Assembly: GCF_042453785.1 (NCBI RefSeq)
Contig: NC_091674.1
Location: 25,188,001 to 25,252,000, forward strand
From: Malus domestica
Lineage: Eukaryota; Streptophyta; Magnoliopsida; Rosales; Rosaceae
Direction of reading: 5' to 3'
DNA length: 64,000 nt
In this document: positions 36,285-47,349 of the stretch, piece by piece
How positions within the stretch are numbered: position 1 is the stretch's first letter
Layout: the number at the start of each line of letters is the position of its first letter
Program-made: the position numbers and the translations under genes
Notes under the pieces: generated by a model
Databases searched by the model: none
Told to the model about the DNA's origin: nothing
What the model saw: only the letters and a program-made list of their open reading frames with translations

Positions 36285-37430
36285 TTACAACTTTGCAGCC
36301 TCAGCGGTGGCAGCCGCAGCAGAAGCAGCCTGATCATGGTGAGAAACTTCGTCATACGCTCCGGTCTCCTCATTGTACGAGTACCAAACCCCAGATGCAG
36401 CGGAGCAATAGAGCCCTGTCGACGGATCATAATAGTACCCCAAACTGCTGCTATAATAGTACCCCGAATTCTCATCAAACACATAATCATTCTGCGCTTC
36501 GGACGAACCAACTCCTCCTCCGTTGGAATCCGACGGTCTAGCAGCAGCATTAGCATCTTCATCATCGTCTTCACCAAACATATCATATCCATCTCCAGCA
36601 GTTTCATCACCATTGTTATCATTAGCAACTGGCGGGATGCCTTCGAGTCTTGCCCTAGCTAAAGTCTCATACCCCTGAGCCTCCCGTTCGAAAATCTCCT
36701 TCTTCTCATGATTCACATCATACTCCCCATGCTTGTCCATCAGTGTCACAGCATCCTCAGTCAGCTGATCGAAAACCCTCTTCGTCTCCGGCGACATCTT
36801 CACCTTCTTGTCCCCCTTCAACCTCCTCAGAGCCTGCAACACTGTTTCGCCTTCCTCGAGCACATCGGCAATGCGCCTCTTAATCTTCCCAATATCTTCA
36901 TCTTCCGGTGGCAAATCCTCTGTATCATCTTCGACTTTCGGTTTCGGAACATGTAACTGCGTAACCCCAGCTTCAACGCTATCCAGCCAAGCATCCTTCA
37001 CTCGATTTCCTTCAGCATACTCGACGAAATTCCCCTCGGCATCGAAATACCCCTCTTTCCTCTCCTTCTCCAAGTTGAAAGGCTCCATCTGAATCCCGTC
37101 CTCCACGAAATTGTCGTAATCCAATTCCTCGCCGTACGCGACTTCGGCGGCGGAGACATCGTCGCCGGCGCCGATCCCGTCGTCCCCGAACCGGCGCCGC
37201 TTCTCGCGTTCTTTGGCGGCGAAACGGGGGTCCGGAAACTCAACCCCGATCTCGTCGTCGTCCTCGTCGGCTCGGGGTATCTTCACGGGTTCGTCTTCCC
37301 GTCTCGCCTTCTTCCCCTTGGGAAACTTAACCCTCCTTTCCGCCGTGGGTCTGTCGGAATCGGAATCGGAGTCGGAGAGTTCAGGGACGGGGCGCTTGCG
37401 ATTGGATCGCGATGGAAGATTGGGTTCCAT
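36285..37430 (-). CDS. LIN1/CD2BP2-like U5 snRNP protein with OCRE domain
   Basis: Single-exon gene of 381 residues. Homologues (human CD2BP2/U5-52K, yeast Lin1) bind the U5 snRNP during spliceosome assembly; a nuclear splicing role is inferred here. The N-terminus is Ser/Asp/Glu-rich with basic clusters (VKFPKGKKARRED) likely to act in nuclear import. DPRFAAKEREKRRR is followed by the conserved core MEPFNLEKERKEGYFDAEGN ... VKDAWLDSVE, which aligns with CD2BP2 around its PFN-EGHFDADGN-SWLDN block. The C-terminus is an aromatic OCRE-type octamer region (SGYYYSSSLGYYYDPSTGLY, then VWYSYNEETGAYDEV) in place of the GYF domain of animal CD2BP2. I took the ATG at 37430 (MEPNLPSRSNRKRP). Similar to At5g09390 from memory. 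Its stop lies 290 bases from the UFSP2 stop. Confidence 0.9.
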   Translation of the reverse strand: MEPNLPSRSNRKRPVPELSDSDSDSDRPTAERRVKFPKGKKARREDEPVKIPRADEDDDEIGVEFPDPRFAAKEREKRRRFGDDGIGAGDDVSAAEVAYGEELDYDNFVEDGIQMEPFNLEKERKEGYFDAEGNFVEYAEGNRVKDAWLDSVEAGVTQLHVPKPKVEDDTEDLPPEDEDIGKIKRRIADVLEEGETVLQALRRLKGDKKVKMSPETKRVFDQLTEDAVTLMDKHGEYDVNHEKKEIFEREAQGYETLARARLEGIPPVANDNNGDETAGDGYDMFGEDDDEDANAAARPSDSNGGGVGSSEAQNDYVFDENSGYYYSSSLGYYYDPSTGLYCSAASGVWYSYNEETGAYDEVSHHDQAASAAAATAEAAKL

Positions 37431-39060
37431 TGAAGAGCTTGGAAGCAAATCGAATCAAGAGAGATGTATTTGTGATAGTGTAATGCTGTAATTGCCGGCC
37501 GTCGTTTTCAGCGCTGAGAAAAGTTGTGGAAAATGGAGGCGGTGGTCGGGTAGGGGTTTTTGTGAGGGGATTTTTTCACATAATTTTTGGGCTACAAGAT
37601 AATTTGGACACAATCTATCCATTAAAAAAAAAGAAAAAGATTTTGCTATTTTAGTTGATTTAATTTTGAAAATAAAATAAATTTTAAGAGACGGCTACAA
37701 CTGTATCTACTGCTCAGTGATCGGGTTTTATGCAAGATTTAACTATTATAAAGATTTATTAGATTCTTATATGCAAGATTAACTATTAATTTTTCAAATT
37801 ATTCAGTTGTAAATAACATAAAAGAAAAAAAATGACGGTTAACGTCGAGGTTTCCGTTGATAAGAATGGTCGGTGATGGAATGAGATACGCCGGAAGAGA
37901 CGATGGTTGCTGGCTGCGGGTCTCAAGAATTCTCTCTTTCAGATTTTTTTTAATTTTTTAAAATTGATTTTGTTTCTATTTTTAAATAAGAAAATGAAAA
38001 TGATTTAGCACCCCAAACAAAAAAGTTATTTTTTAGTACGTTTGTTCTCGTATTCAACGAAAGAAACGTTATCCAAAATGGGATTTTAACTTGTGAGCCC
38101 AAATATCAGCATCTCATCTCCTTCTGCAATTTACCCAAACACAAAACGCACCGTAGGGACCTCATTCCCCTGGCAGAAGAATCTGACCAACTCTCTCCTC
38201 TCCTATGTGCAAATTAACAGTTGATTTTTCATTAGATTTATTTAACTATTGTAAAGATTAATTAGATTTTTATATGCAAGATTAACCAGAGTTTCAAACC
38301 TCACCGAGTCGGGCTGACCAGCTCCAAACTACAGCCGGGCCAACCCACTTTGGGCCGCCCATGGGCTGCGGACTAAATGATGACCCTCGAACCATGACAA
38401 GTTGCATTAAAAGAACCCATGAGTCAGTCAATCAAAAGACAAACAACAACAACAACAACAAAGCCTTTTCCCACTAAGTGGGGTCGGCTAGGTTTCGTTC
38501 TGGATTCATTTTATATGGATTCGACTTAACCGAGGAGTGTCGGCTGTCGACTACCTGACGCCCTCTCCCTCCTCTTTTATCTAGGATTGGGACCGGCAAT
38601 GTAAGATAAACTTACACATGCGAAGTTAGTCAGTCAATCAAAAGACACAAGGCAAAAATGTCCTCCTACAAACTAGTGATAGCTTTCACAAAACACAAGA
38701 AATTGCTTTCAATATCATGCTTACCTCCAGCAAAGTGACGACAACCAACACGGTGTGAAGTGTTCAGCTGAAGCAACGTGTGTGAAGTGTCACCAAAATT
38801 TGCTTACTAAACTTGTTTATCTTGCCTAACTTGTTCATCAAGTTTGTTCATGAAATGATATCGCTTGTGTAAAGTTACTAAAACACCCAACAGAATTTAA
38901 CGTCAAGAGATCAATTTCTTGGAAACAAAGATAAACCTGATTAGAACAAAACGACGAAAAAGGGCAGATTGGTATTTCCCTAACTGAAACCCTACCCGGT
39001 TAGACCGGGGCCGGGTGGAAGCAAAGGACAGGAGCAAAACAGTCCATGCTGGCTTTAGCG
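37431..39060. other. Intergenic region between LIN1-like and MRF genes
   Basis: Contains the LIN1-like promoter, two 46-base direct repeats (37738-37783, 38241-38286) and one SINE. No gene is supported in the remaining AT-rich DNA. Confidence 0.55.
38442..38627 (-). mobile_element. SINE, 186 bp, minus strand
   Basis: Read on the minus strand it ends in a run of TTG repeats preceded by the block CCCCACTTAGTGGGAAAAGG, the 3' end of Au-type plant SINEs. An exact 20-bp direct repeat (AGTCAGTCAATCAAAAGACA) flanks it at 38422-38441 and 38628-38647. This proves target-primed insertion, and the perfect match suggests the insertion is fairly recent or well preserved. Confidence 0.88.
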
Positions 39061-39067
39061 CGAAGGC

Positions 39068-39136
39068 CACGTGGACGGCCCTATCGCTCTCCCCACAGTG
39101 ATGACGTGTACACGTAACCGTAGCCTCCCTATAAAA
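39068..39136 (+). promoter_or_regulatory. MRF core promoter: G-box, ACGT palindrome and TATA box
   Basis: A G-box core CACGTG (39068-39073), a perfect 12-base palindrome ACGTGTACACGT (39104-39115) and a TATA box TATAAAA (39130-39136) are spaced within 70 bases, just upstream of a CT-rich leader. ACGT cores are bound by bZIP and bHLH factors in ABA, light and energy responses; which one acts here is inference. Confidence 0.65.
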
Positions 39137-39425
39137 GCCTCCGCTTTCCCCCACTTCCGTTCTCATCCACTTTCTCTCTCTCTCCTCACTTTCTCTCTCT
39201 CTACAAATCGCCAACCGATTGAGACTTCACTCACTGATTCGGATCCAACTCCGCTGGTTTCTGATTAGCCCGGACCCGCCGATCCGTCAGATCGTCGTCG
39301 GTGCTTCCAGTGGGACTCCGGAGCTCCGAGATTTGGATATCCGATTGCTTCTCCTGTTCTTGGCTCGAGATCCGGGCCAAGCACAGAAGAAACGGATTCG
39401 CTGCTCTTCCGACTTCGTATACTGA

Positions 39426-39880
39426 GGTAATTTTGAAACTTTTGGTCGCGCGAATGGATTATTTCTTGCTGTGTACGTCGGTGGTGTTTGGATGCTGAGA
39501 AAATACGGGGGAAAGATAGAAAATGATGCATGTGATGTTTGGTTTGCTCATTGTTTGGGACCCGGGAAAATGAAATTGGTGCTTTACTGTGTCTGATGCT
39601 GCATTTTGCTTTGTGTATTTCTTCATTTTCCTTCAGTTTCTTGGTAGCCAAACAGTTTTTAGCTGTAATCTTGATGTGTAGATAATGGTCACTTGATCCG
39701 TTTTAATATTTGATTAGTTTAATATTGCAAAGGTTAATTAGTTTGTAACATATTTGCTTAGGTAAAACTTTAAATTAAGGATTTATTTTTTCGTGATTAA
39801 TTGGAAAGTAGTATTTAGGATCGAATAACTGTATATTATTACTCGATATTAGTATTGATATAGGGATTTATTTTTTTAGG
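39426..39880 (+). other. 5' UTR intron of the MRF gene
   Basis: The leader exon ends at GAG before GTAATTTT (39426) and the acceptor TTTTTTTAG lies four bases before the ATG at 39884. The intron is T-rich and about 455 bases long. Leader introns of this kind often raise expression in plants. Confidence 0.65.
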
Positions 39881-39883
39881 TAA

Positions 39884-42567
39884 ATGGCCTCGAGTGAGGG
39901 ATTCCTGACGAATGAGCAGAGGGAGACGTTAAAAATTGCTAGCCAGAATGTGGAGGTTTTGTCGTCATCGCCGAAATCCCCTACATCTTTTCTATCTGAA
40001 CACCATGTAAAAGCCCCTGCTGGTGGGAAGGCACCAACAGCTGGGATAGCCGTGAGGCATGTACGTCGGTCGCACTCAGGAAAGTTTGTGCGAGTAAAGA
40101 AGGGTAAGTCCCCATTCGGCACTTTCGCGATTCACCTTGATTTTATGTTAGCTTATGAAGTTTTGAAGAGAGTGGGATTGGATACATTGATTTGTAAGTA
40201 ATGGTGTTTACGGTTTTATTAAGTAATTGTCGTTGTTAAATTATTGTCCCCATGATGCTCTTAAACAATTTTGGTGCATGTATCAGTTGAGTTTTTAACT
40301 TTTTTTTTAAGCAAATGATTGCACTTCAGTTTTACATGGTCGAAGACTTGATGTTGTACTTTAGTTCATCTTTGGGTCAATCGTAAAGTTGTTTTCTTTC
40401 TAGCTCTACCACTTTTAATTTTTGATTTGATGTTGTTCAGTTGTGCGGAATTGACGATATTGTCAGTGGATGTTAAAATTAGCTCTCTCTGGTATTTTTA
40501 TTAGTTGAATTGATTTCTCGTCTGTCTGATGGTAACAGAGGGAGGCGGTGGAAAGGGCACGTGGGGAAAACTGCTTGACACTGACGGTGTACCCACTCTT
40601 GATCGTAATGACCCTAACTATGACAGTGGCGAGGTAATACATTTTTAAGTTTAGTTTCAATATATTCCCTACATTTATTATTTTGTGTACTCTGATTAGG
40701 TGGATTAAAATTTTCTAATTTAAATACTCTGGCTCATCAGGAACCATATCGACTTGTTGAGTCAACTGTTACAGATCCCTTGGATGAATACAAGAAAGCT
40801 GTCGTTTCCATAATTGAGGAATATTTCAGCACTGGTGATGTGGCAGTGGCAGCATCTGACCTCAAAGAACTAGGCTCAAGTCAATATCATTCTTACTTCA
40901 TTAAGCGACTTATTTCCATTGCCTTGGATAGGCATGATAAGGAGAAGGAAATGGCTTCGGTTTTGCTTTCATCTTTGTATGCCGATGTCATTAGCCCTCC
41001 CCAGATTAAAGATGGATTTTTCATCCTTCTTGAATCTGCTGATGACCTTGCAGTGGACATATTGGATGCAGTAGATATCCTCGCTTTGTTCCTTGCTCGT
41101 GCAGTGGTTGATGACATCCTTCCTCCTGCCTTCTGCACCAGGGCAAAGAAAGCACTCCCAGAATCTTCAAAGGGCGTTCAGGTAATCCAGACTGCTGAGA
41201 AGAGCTATCTTTCAGCTCCGCACCATGCAGAACTTGTGGAAAGGAGGTGGGGCGGTAGCACCCACATTACTGTTGAAGAGGTGAAGAAAAAAATTGCTGG
41301 TCTATTGAGGGAATATGTGGAAAGTGGAGACACTTCTGAGGCTTGTAGGTGTATAAGGGAGTTAGGTGTTCCATTCTTTCATCATGAGGTTGTGAAGAGG
41401 GCTTTGGTTCTTGCCATGGAGATTCAAACAGCAGAACCGCTAATAATTAAGCTGTTAAAGGAAGCAGCTGAAGAAGGCTTGATTAGTTTTAGTCAAATGG
41501 TAAAGGGCTTTTCTCGATTGGTAGAGAGCCTTGACGACCTTGCTCTTGACATTCCATCAGCAGTCAGCTTGTTCCAGTCCCTGGTCCTCAAGGCGACAGA
41601 TGAAGGTTGGCTTGATGCTTCCTTTTTGAAGTCCTTGGATGAAGATGGCGATGCACAAGTTGAAGATGAAAAAGTGAGGCAGTACAAGAAAGAAATTGTG
41701 GCCATAATTCATGAATATTTTCTCTCAGACGATATCCCAGAACTGATCCGGAGCCTTGAAGATCTTGGGGTACCTCAATATAATTCACTCTTCTTGAAGA
41801 AGCTGATCACCCTTGCAATGGATCGCAAGAACCATGAAAAGGAAATGGCATCTGTTCTGCTTTCTGCCCTTCACATTGAGATCTTTTCAACCGATGACAT
41901 CGTTAATGGCTTTGTCTTGCTTCTGGAATCTGCCGAGGATACAGAATTGGACATTTTGGATGCTTCGAATGAGCTTGCTCTTTTCCTGGCTAGGGCTGTG
42001 ATCGACGATGTCTTGGCTCCTCTGAATTTGGACGAAATTGGCAGCAAGTTGCCACCAAATAGCAGTGGAAGTGAGACTGTTCGATCGGCCCAATCACTGA
42101 TTTCTGCTCGCCATGCTGGTGAGAGACTCCTGAGATGTTGGGGAGGCGGGACTGGCTGGGCTGTGGAGGATGCAAAGGACAAGATAGCAAAGCTGTTGGA
42201 GGAGTATGAAAGCGGGGGTGTTGTGAATGAGGCTTGCCAGTGCATCCGGGATCTTGGAATGCCGTTCTTTAACCACGAGGTGGTGAAGAAGGCACTGGTC
42301 ATGGCCATGGAAAAGAAAAACGACAGGATGCTAGACCTGCTTCAGGAGTGCTTCAGTGAAGGACTGATCACAATCAACCAGATGACGAAAGGCTTCACCC
42401 GAATCAAGGACGGGCTAGACGATCTTGCTCTCGACATTCCAAACGCGAGGGAGAAGTTCAGCTTCTACGTGGAGCAGGCACAGGAGAAGGGGTGGCTCCT
42501 GCCTTCCTTTGGATCACCTGCTGCGGATGGCTCGCAGAAACCCGACCCAGGCTCTGCAGCTTCTTGA
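39884..42567 (+). CDS. MA3 domain translation regulatory factor (MRF3/MRF4 type)
   Basis: PDCD4-like protein with four MA3 domains. Plant MRFs bind eIF4A, associate with ribosomes and are controlled by TOR-S6K signalling under energy shortage; one Arabidopsis member (ECIP1, At4g24800) also binds EIN2. Three coding exons: 39884-40103, 40539-40633, 40741-42567; 713 residues. MA3 domains start near residues 118 (EYKKAVVSIIEEYFSTGD), 282 (EEVKKKIAGLLREYVESGD), 416 (QYKKEIVAIIHEYFLSDD) and 579 (EDAKDKIAKLLEEYESGG). Domains 1 and 3 resemble each other, as do 2 and 4, so the protein arose by doubling of a pair. The N-terminus (HVRRSHSGKFVRVKK) is basic and Ser-rich, the likely S6K target region. Intact. 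Confidence 0.95.
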
Positions 42568-43039
42568 GAAGGAACACATTTTTCGATTGCCTCTCTCTCA
42601 TGTAATGTTGTTGGCCATGAACTCTCTCTCTGTACTGTTTAAATTCGTGTTTTTTCTGCAACTTTCTAATAGGCGGATGTGGGTATTGGGATGATATTTA
42701 GATTTGTTCTGAGATGTTTTTTTTGTGTGTTACTAGTGGTAATCTAATCGGTTAGATTATAGCGATCCCACCGCCGACGCCGATGTATAAAGCTGCTTCT
42801 TTCGTTTTATGGATGTCTTATGTCTCTCCTTTCTTTGGGGCATTTGAGTGGCCAAAAACAACCTCGATAACAACCTCGCGGCCTCCTCCCAAACAGTGGA
42901 GACTCTGGTGGTGAACCTTTTGATTGATAAAGTGCGTTGCGAGAGAAATTTACTTGTACTGAAAATAATGCATGACAATGTGGTTTCTTCCACCCGTTCA
43001 GCTTCTTCCGTGCCTTCTTCTTCTGGTCAATTTTGCACA
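42568..43039. other. MRF 3' flank
   Basis: Probable MRF 3' UTR (to about 42,800) followed by unassigned sequence up to the SINE. No gene seen. Confidence 0.5.
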
Positions 43040-43254
43040 ACAACAACAACAAAGCATTTTCCCACTAAGTGGGGTCGGCTATATGAATCCTAGAACGCCA
43101 TTGCGCTCGGTTTTGTGTCATGTCTTCCGTTAGATCCAAGTACTCTGAGTCTTTTCTTAGGGTCTCTTCCAAAGTTTTCCTAGGTCTTCCTCTACCCCTT
43201 CGGCCCTAAACCTCTGTCCCGTGGTCACATCTTCGAACCGGAGCGACAGTAGGC
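43040..43254 (-). mobile_element. SINE, 215 bp, minus strand
   Basis: Shares the TTG tail and CCCCACTTAGTGGGAAAATG block with the SINE at 38.4 kb, but the 5' part differs, so this is a separate subfamily. An exact 20-bp direct repeat (CTTCTGGTCAATTTTGCACA) flanks it at 43020-43039 and 43255-43274. Confidence 0.9.
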
Positions 43255-43274
43255 CTTCTGGTCAATTTTGCACA

Positions 43275-43790
43275 CCACCATAAAATACGGTGTATGCTCA
43301 TCATGCACATAATCATCTGCGATGTGTCATTTGACTTAACTCCAGTTAAGTTTCACATTAAATGTTACTTTTTCAAATTTGAAAAAAGTTAACTAAGGTT
43401 AGGTGAAAAGACACGTGACAGATGATTAGACGTATGGTAAGCATACATCATAGTTTATGGTGATGAACAAAAATGTTTCCATGAAAAAGGGACTATAATT
43501 CTTCCTATGGCTTTTAATTGAGTTGATTTTTCCTAAAAATAAACAAGCCCATTTGATTTGAAAGTTAACTAAAATACGATTTACGAGTTGCAGAAATATT
43601 GACATTTTCATATTTAAAAACAAACCGCTATTAGTTGATAATGGAAATTTTATTTAAACTCATGTTTTGTATTTCTACACTTGAAAATTTCAATGTGAAA
43701 TTGTGAATAGTCTTTTCTACTCTATTATACATTACTGTTAAGGGCTAAGATTTATTTGAAATTAATATTAAATTCATTAATATATACCTT
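43275..43790. other. Intergenic AT-rich region
   Basis: No coding sequence, RNA gene or defined repeat recognised between the SINE and the Mutator-type MITE remnant. Confidence 0.5.
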
Positions 43791-43799
43791 AACCTAATT

Positions 43800-44205
43800 G
43801 GGGCAAAGATCGCTCAACTTTAATCCAATTGAAGCAATGGTCTCTCAACTAAAAATATGTAACTGTTGGTCCCTTAACTCATGAAAACGTGCAAATGTGG
43901 TCATTTTTGCCGACTCAGTCAAAACTTCTGTCAAAGTGAGTTATGTTGGAAGAACCATTGCTATAATCAGGTTACAGTTGAGGGATTTCTCCAATTGTGT
44001 TAAGTTGATGGACATTTTCTCTAATTAGGTTAAAGTTGAGGGACCATTGCTATAATTTTCTCATTTATTTTCCATATTTACCCATTGATTTAGCTACACA
44101 TGCATAACACGTGACTCATTTTAATGAAAATTCTAACGGGGTAGAAAAAAATGACCATAAATGTAGATTTTGATGCGTTAAGGACCATTGCTACTTTGGG
44201 TAACA
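43800..44205. mobile_element. Degenerate Mutator-type MITE, relative of 1279-1712
   Basis: Contains the same words in the same order and orientation change as the APE1L intron element (TGGTCCCTTAACTCAT, GTGAGTTATGTTGGAAG, GTTGAGGGACCATTGCT). Ends are too diverged to fix, and no target duplication is visible. It lies within 600 bases of the ATG16 transcript start. Confidence 0.6.
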
Positions 44206-44763
44206 CTAGCGAGACCAAAATTTTAAACCAAATTTACAAACCAATAATGTGTCACCAGTAGAAAATACGCACGTTAATCAATCCGATTATTAACATCCAC
44301 ATTATTTAATTTACAAAATTTATTTAAAAATTTAGTGTCTCTAACATTATCCTTCCTCAAACGCGAGAGTGTTTGTGAAAATCAGCTCCCTTGAAACTAA
44401 TGTTAATTAGTATTAACGAATCAAAATCCAACATCGTTTTATTTGATGGTCTCCTTTCGTACGTCGTACTTCCACTCTACGTCGTTGGCTTCATCTCACC
44501 GCAGCCCCTGCCTGGTGTTTTCAGACTCTCAGTCGGAATCGAATTCCATCGTCTCAGTTTTCACCGAACGCCTGATTCCGAAGAGACGGATTCCAAGGAT
44601 TCGAATTCCCTGTTTTTTCGAGGTTAAAAACCCACCGCCGCCCCATTTTCCCCATTATTCCGGAATTACCCCTGCACCGTCGAAGAAGACCACGATTGCG
44701 TCCCCTTATTGAAGCCCTAACCCCGTCGAAGTATCTCCGGTACAATCCCCGATTTCGATCACA

Positions 44764-47349
44764 ATGTAAGTACGGCGTTGTTTCGGGAATCATGAATTTT
44801 CTTGGCTGCCAAACAGAGGCGATCGTAGGATGCAGAGGTGTTTGTTTTTTAGCTGAAGTCAGTTTCTTTATGCAGGTCGCAGGAGGAGATTGCGAGGGAA
44901 GCAATAAAACACGCTCTGAAGGCTCTTCGGCGGCGGCATTTGGCGGAAGAAGGTGCTCATGCTCCAGCTTTCATCGCTCTTTCGAAGCCAATTCTTCATC
45001 AGGTAGTCTCTTAATTTCTAGCAAACTGCGATTTAGGGTTTTGATTTGGGGATTGTGTTTGAATTTGAATATTTGATCCCCGAGTTCTCAAGCAGAATAA
45101 TTTTTGGTTTTCGATTGATGGAAGTGATTGATGTGATTAATATTTTGGGGAAGAATTTGATGCTTGGTTAACTTGCTGTGGCGTTTAGTTTCGGAGTTAT
45201 CGGTTTCTCGTGTAGTTGGATGGATTATAGTTGTAGGCTTGTAGCTTCCTTTGGGTTTGAATTGTTTAGAACTTAGAGATCGAGTTATTTCTGATTGTCT
45301 TTGAAGGGCTCAGAATGGAAGGAGAAAGCGGAGAATCTGGAAATGGAACTTCAGCAGTGTTACAAAGCCCAATCTCGGCTGTCCGAGCAACTCGTGGTGG
45401 AAGTAGCGGAGTCCAGAACTTCAAAAGCTTCACTTCAAGAGAAAGAGGCAGCAGTGGCTAATCTTCAGAAGGAATTATCTGAACAAAGGTTGACTTTTTC
45501 ATTACTAGTAATGGAAAAGCAGATGCTTTTTTAGATTTCAAGGCTCTGTATGACTGATTTGAATGAGTACATGTTGCAGGGATGAATGCTCTCAATTAGC
45601 GGCTGACTTGGAAGAGAAGGTTAAAGCTTTGGAATTGGTTGTGAGTGAGAACAAGGAAATAAGAGCGCAGCTAGAAGAAATGTCTATTCGAGCTAAGAAC
45701 GCTGAGGCCGAAAATAAGGTGTTAATTGACCGCTGGATGTTGGAGAAGATGAAGGATGCAGAACGCCTTAACGAGGTAGTTTATATGTTTTATAATTAAA
45801 CTCCTCAGGTTGTGGTTATCTTGGATAGTTTATTCAATAGTTCTAGATGTCACTGGGTTTAAGGTATGACGCAAGACATAGCTGTGCTGTCTCAAGGCTC
45901 TTGTTGATGTTGTCTTGCTGTAGGTTGTATCCTAAGCAGAATGCTTGGCCACTCCTCAACATATGTTGATTTGCATTTATGATTTCGTTCTTACGTTGGG
46001 TGACTTTGCCAGTTTGTGCTTAATTGCATACACATAATTTCTGCCACTTTCACAAGCGTTAGGTAAATGCTAGAAAAACCTAAATCGAAACGATGCTATA
46101 TATTAATTCTTGCACTTAAATATTATTTAACTTAAAACATTTAGAAAGTATATGGGATACCCAGATAAGATTGGAAATCACATTTCAGTGGTTGCAAGCA
46201 CTGCCTTGTTCTCCAGTAGGATTATGAATTACTTCATTTGTTGAAAGAGATATTTCTTTTGTACATTTTCTACCTGTTTTACATACGGGTATAGGTTTTA
46301 ACCCATGTTTTCTTTATTAAATTTAGGCAAATGCACTCTATGAAGATATGATTGAGCGGCTGAGGGCCAGCGGTTTGGAGAAACTTGCTAGGCAGCAAGT
46401 AGATGGTGTTGTCCGCCAAAGTGAAGAAGGTGCTGAGTACTTTTTGGAGTCAACCATTCCCTCCACATGCAAGAATAGGATGCCTGCCCATGATGGTGGC
46501 TGCGCTTCCATATTATTTGAGTACAATTCAGGGAAATTGATTACTGGTGGACAGGATGGGTCCATCAAAATGTGGGATACAAATACTGGGTCACTAACTC
46601 GTACACTCTATGGTTGCATTGGTTCTGTTCTGGATCTCACGATTACTCATGATAATAGATCTATCATTGCAGCAAGCAGCTCTAACAAATTGTATGCCTG
46701 GGATGTTAACTCGGGGAGGGTTCGACATACTCTCACTGGCCACATGGATAAAGTGTGTGCAGTAGATGTCAGCAAATTCTCAAGCCGCCATGTTGTGAGT
46801 GCAGCTTATGATCGTACCATAAAAGTTTGGGATATGCAGAAAGGTTACTGCACCAACACAATCATGTTCCCAAAAAACTGCAATGCTCTGTCATTTAGCA
46901 TGGATGGACAGACCATATGTTCTGGCCATGTTGATGGAAATCTTCGTTTGTGGGATATTGAGAAAGGAAAACTCCTCAGTGAAGTAGCTGCACACTCAAA
47001 TGCTGTTACATCCATATCTTTGTCCCGAAATGGCAATGTTATACTGACCAGTGGGAGAGACAATGTCCATAATTTGTTTGACATGCGGTCTCTAGAAGTC
47101 TGTGGAACATTAAGAGCCACAGGAAACAGAGTAGCGTCGAATTGGAGTAGATCCTGTATCAGTCCAGATGACAATTACGTTGCTGCTGGATCTGCTGACG
47201 GTTGTGTGTATATTTGGTCAATATCGAAAGCTGACATTGTGAGCACTATGAAGGAGCACACTGCATCGGTCCTGTGTTGTTCATGGAGCGGGCATGGAAA
47301 ACCTCTGGCTTCTGCGGACAAGAACGGAATCATCTGTACTTGGACGTGA
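44764..47349 (+). CDS. ATG16: Autophagy protein ATG16
   Basis: Partner of ATG5-ATG12 in the complex that attaches ATG8 to lipid on the forming autophagosome. Exons with coding content: 44764-44765, 44876-45002, 45307-45488, 45580-45775, 46327-47349; 509 residues. The start codon is itself split: AT ends exon 1 and G opens exon 2, giving MSQEEIAREAIKHALKALRR. The N-terminal ATG5-binding helix is followed by a long coiled coil (about residues 45-165: LEEKVKALELVVSENKEIRA). Seven WD40 repeats fill the last exon (GGQDGSIKMWD, SSNKLYAWD, AAYDRTIKVWD, GHVDGNLRLWD and others), ending ADKNGIICTWT. The match to At5g50230 from memory is close over the full length. The last exon encodes the whole propeller without introns. 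A noncoding leader probably begins near 44.4 kb. Confidence 0.93.

Noticed and set aside
40893-42308. Several long minus-strand frames across the MRF gene
   Set aside because: They are antisense shadows of the MA3-domain exon, whose plus-strand protein matches the family over its whole length.
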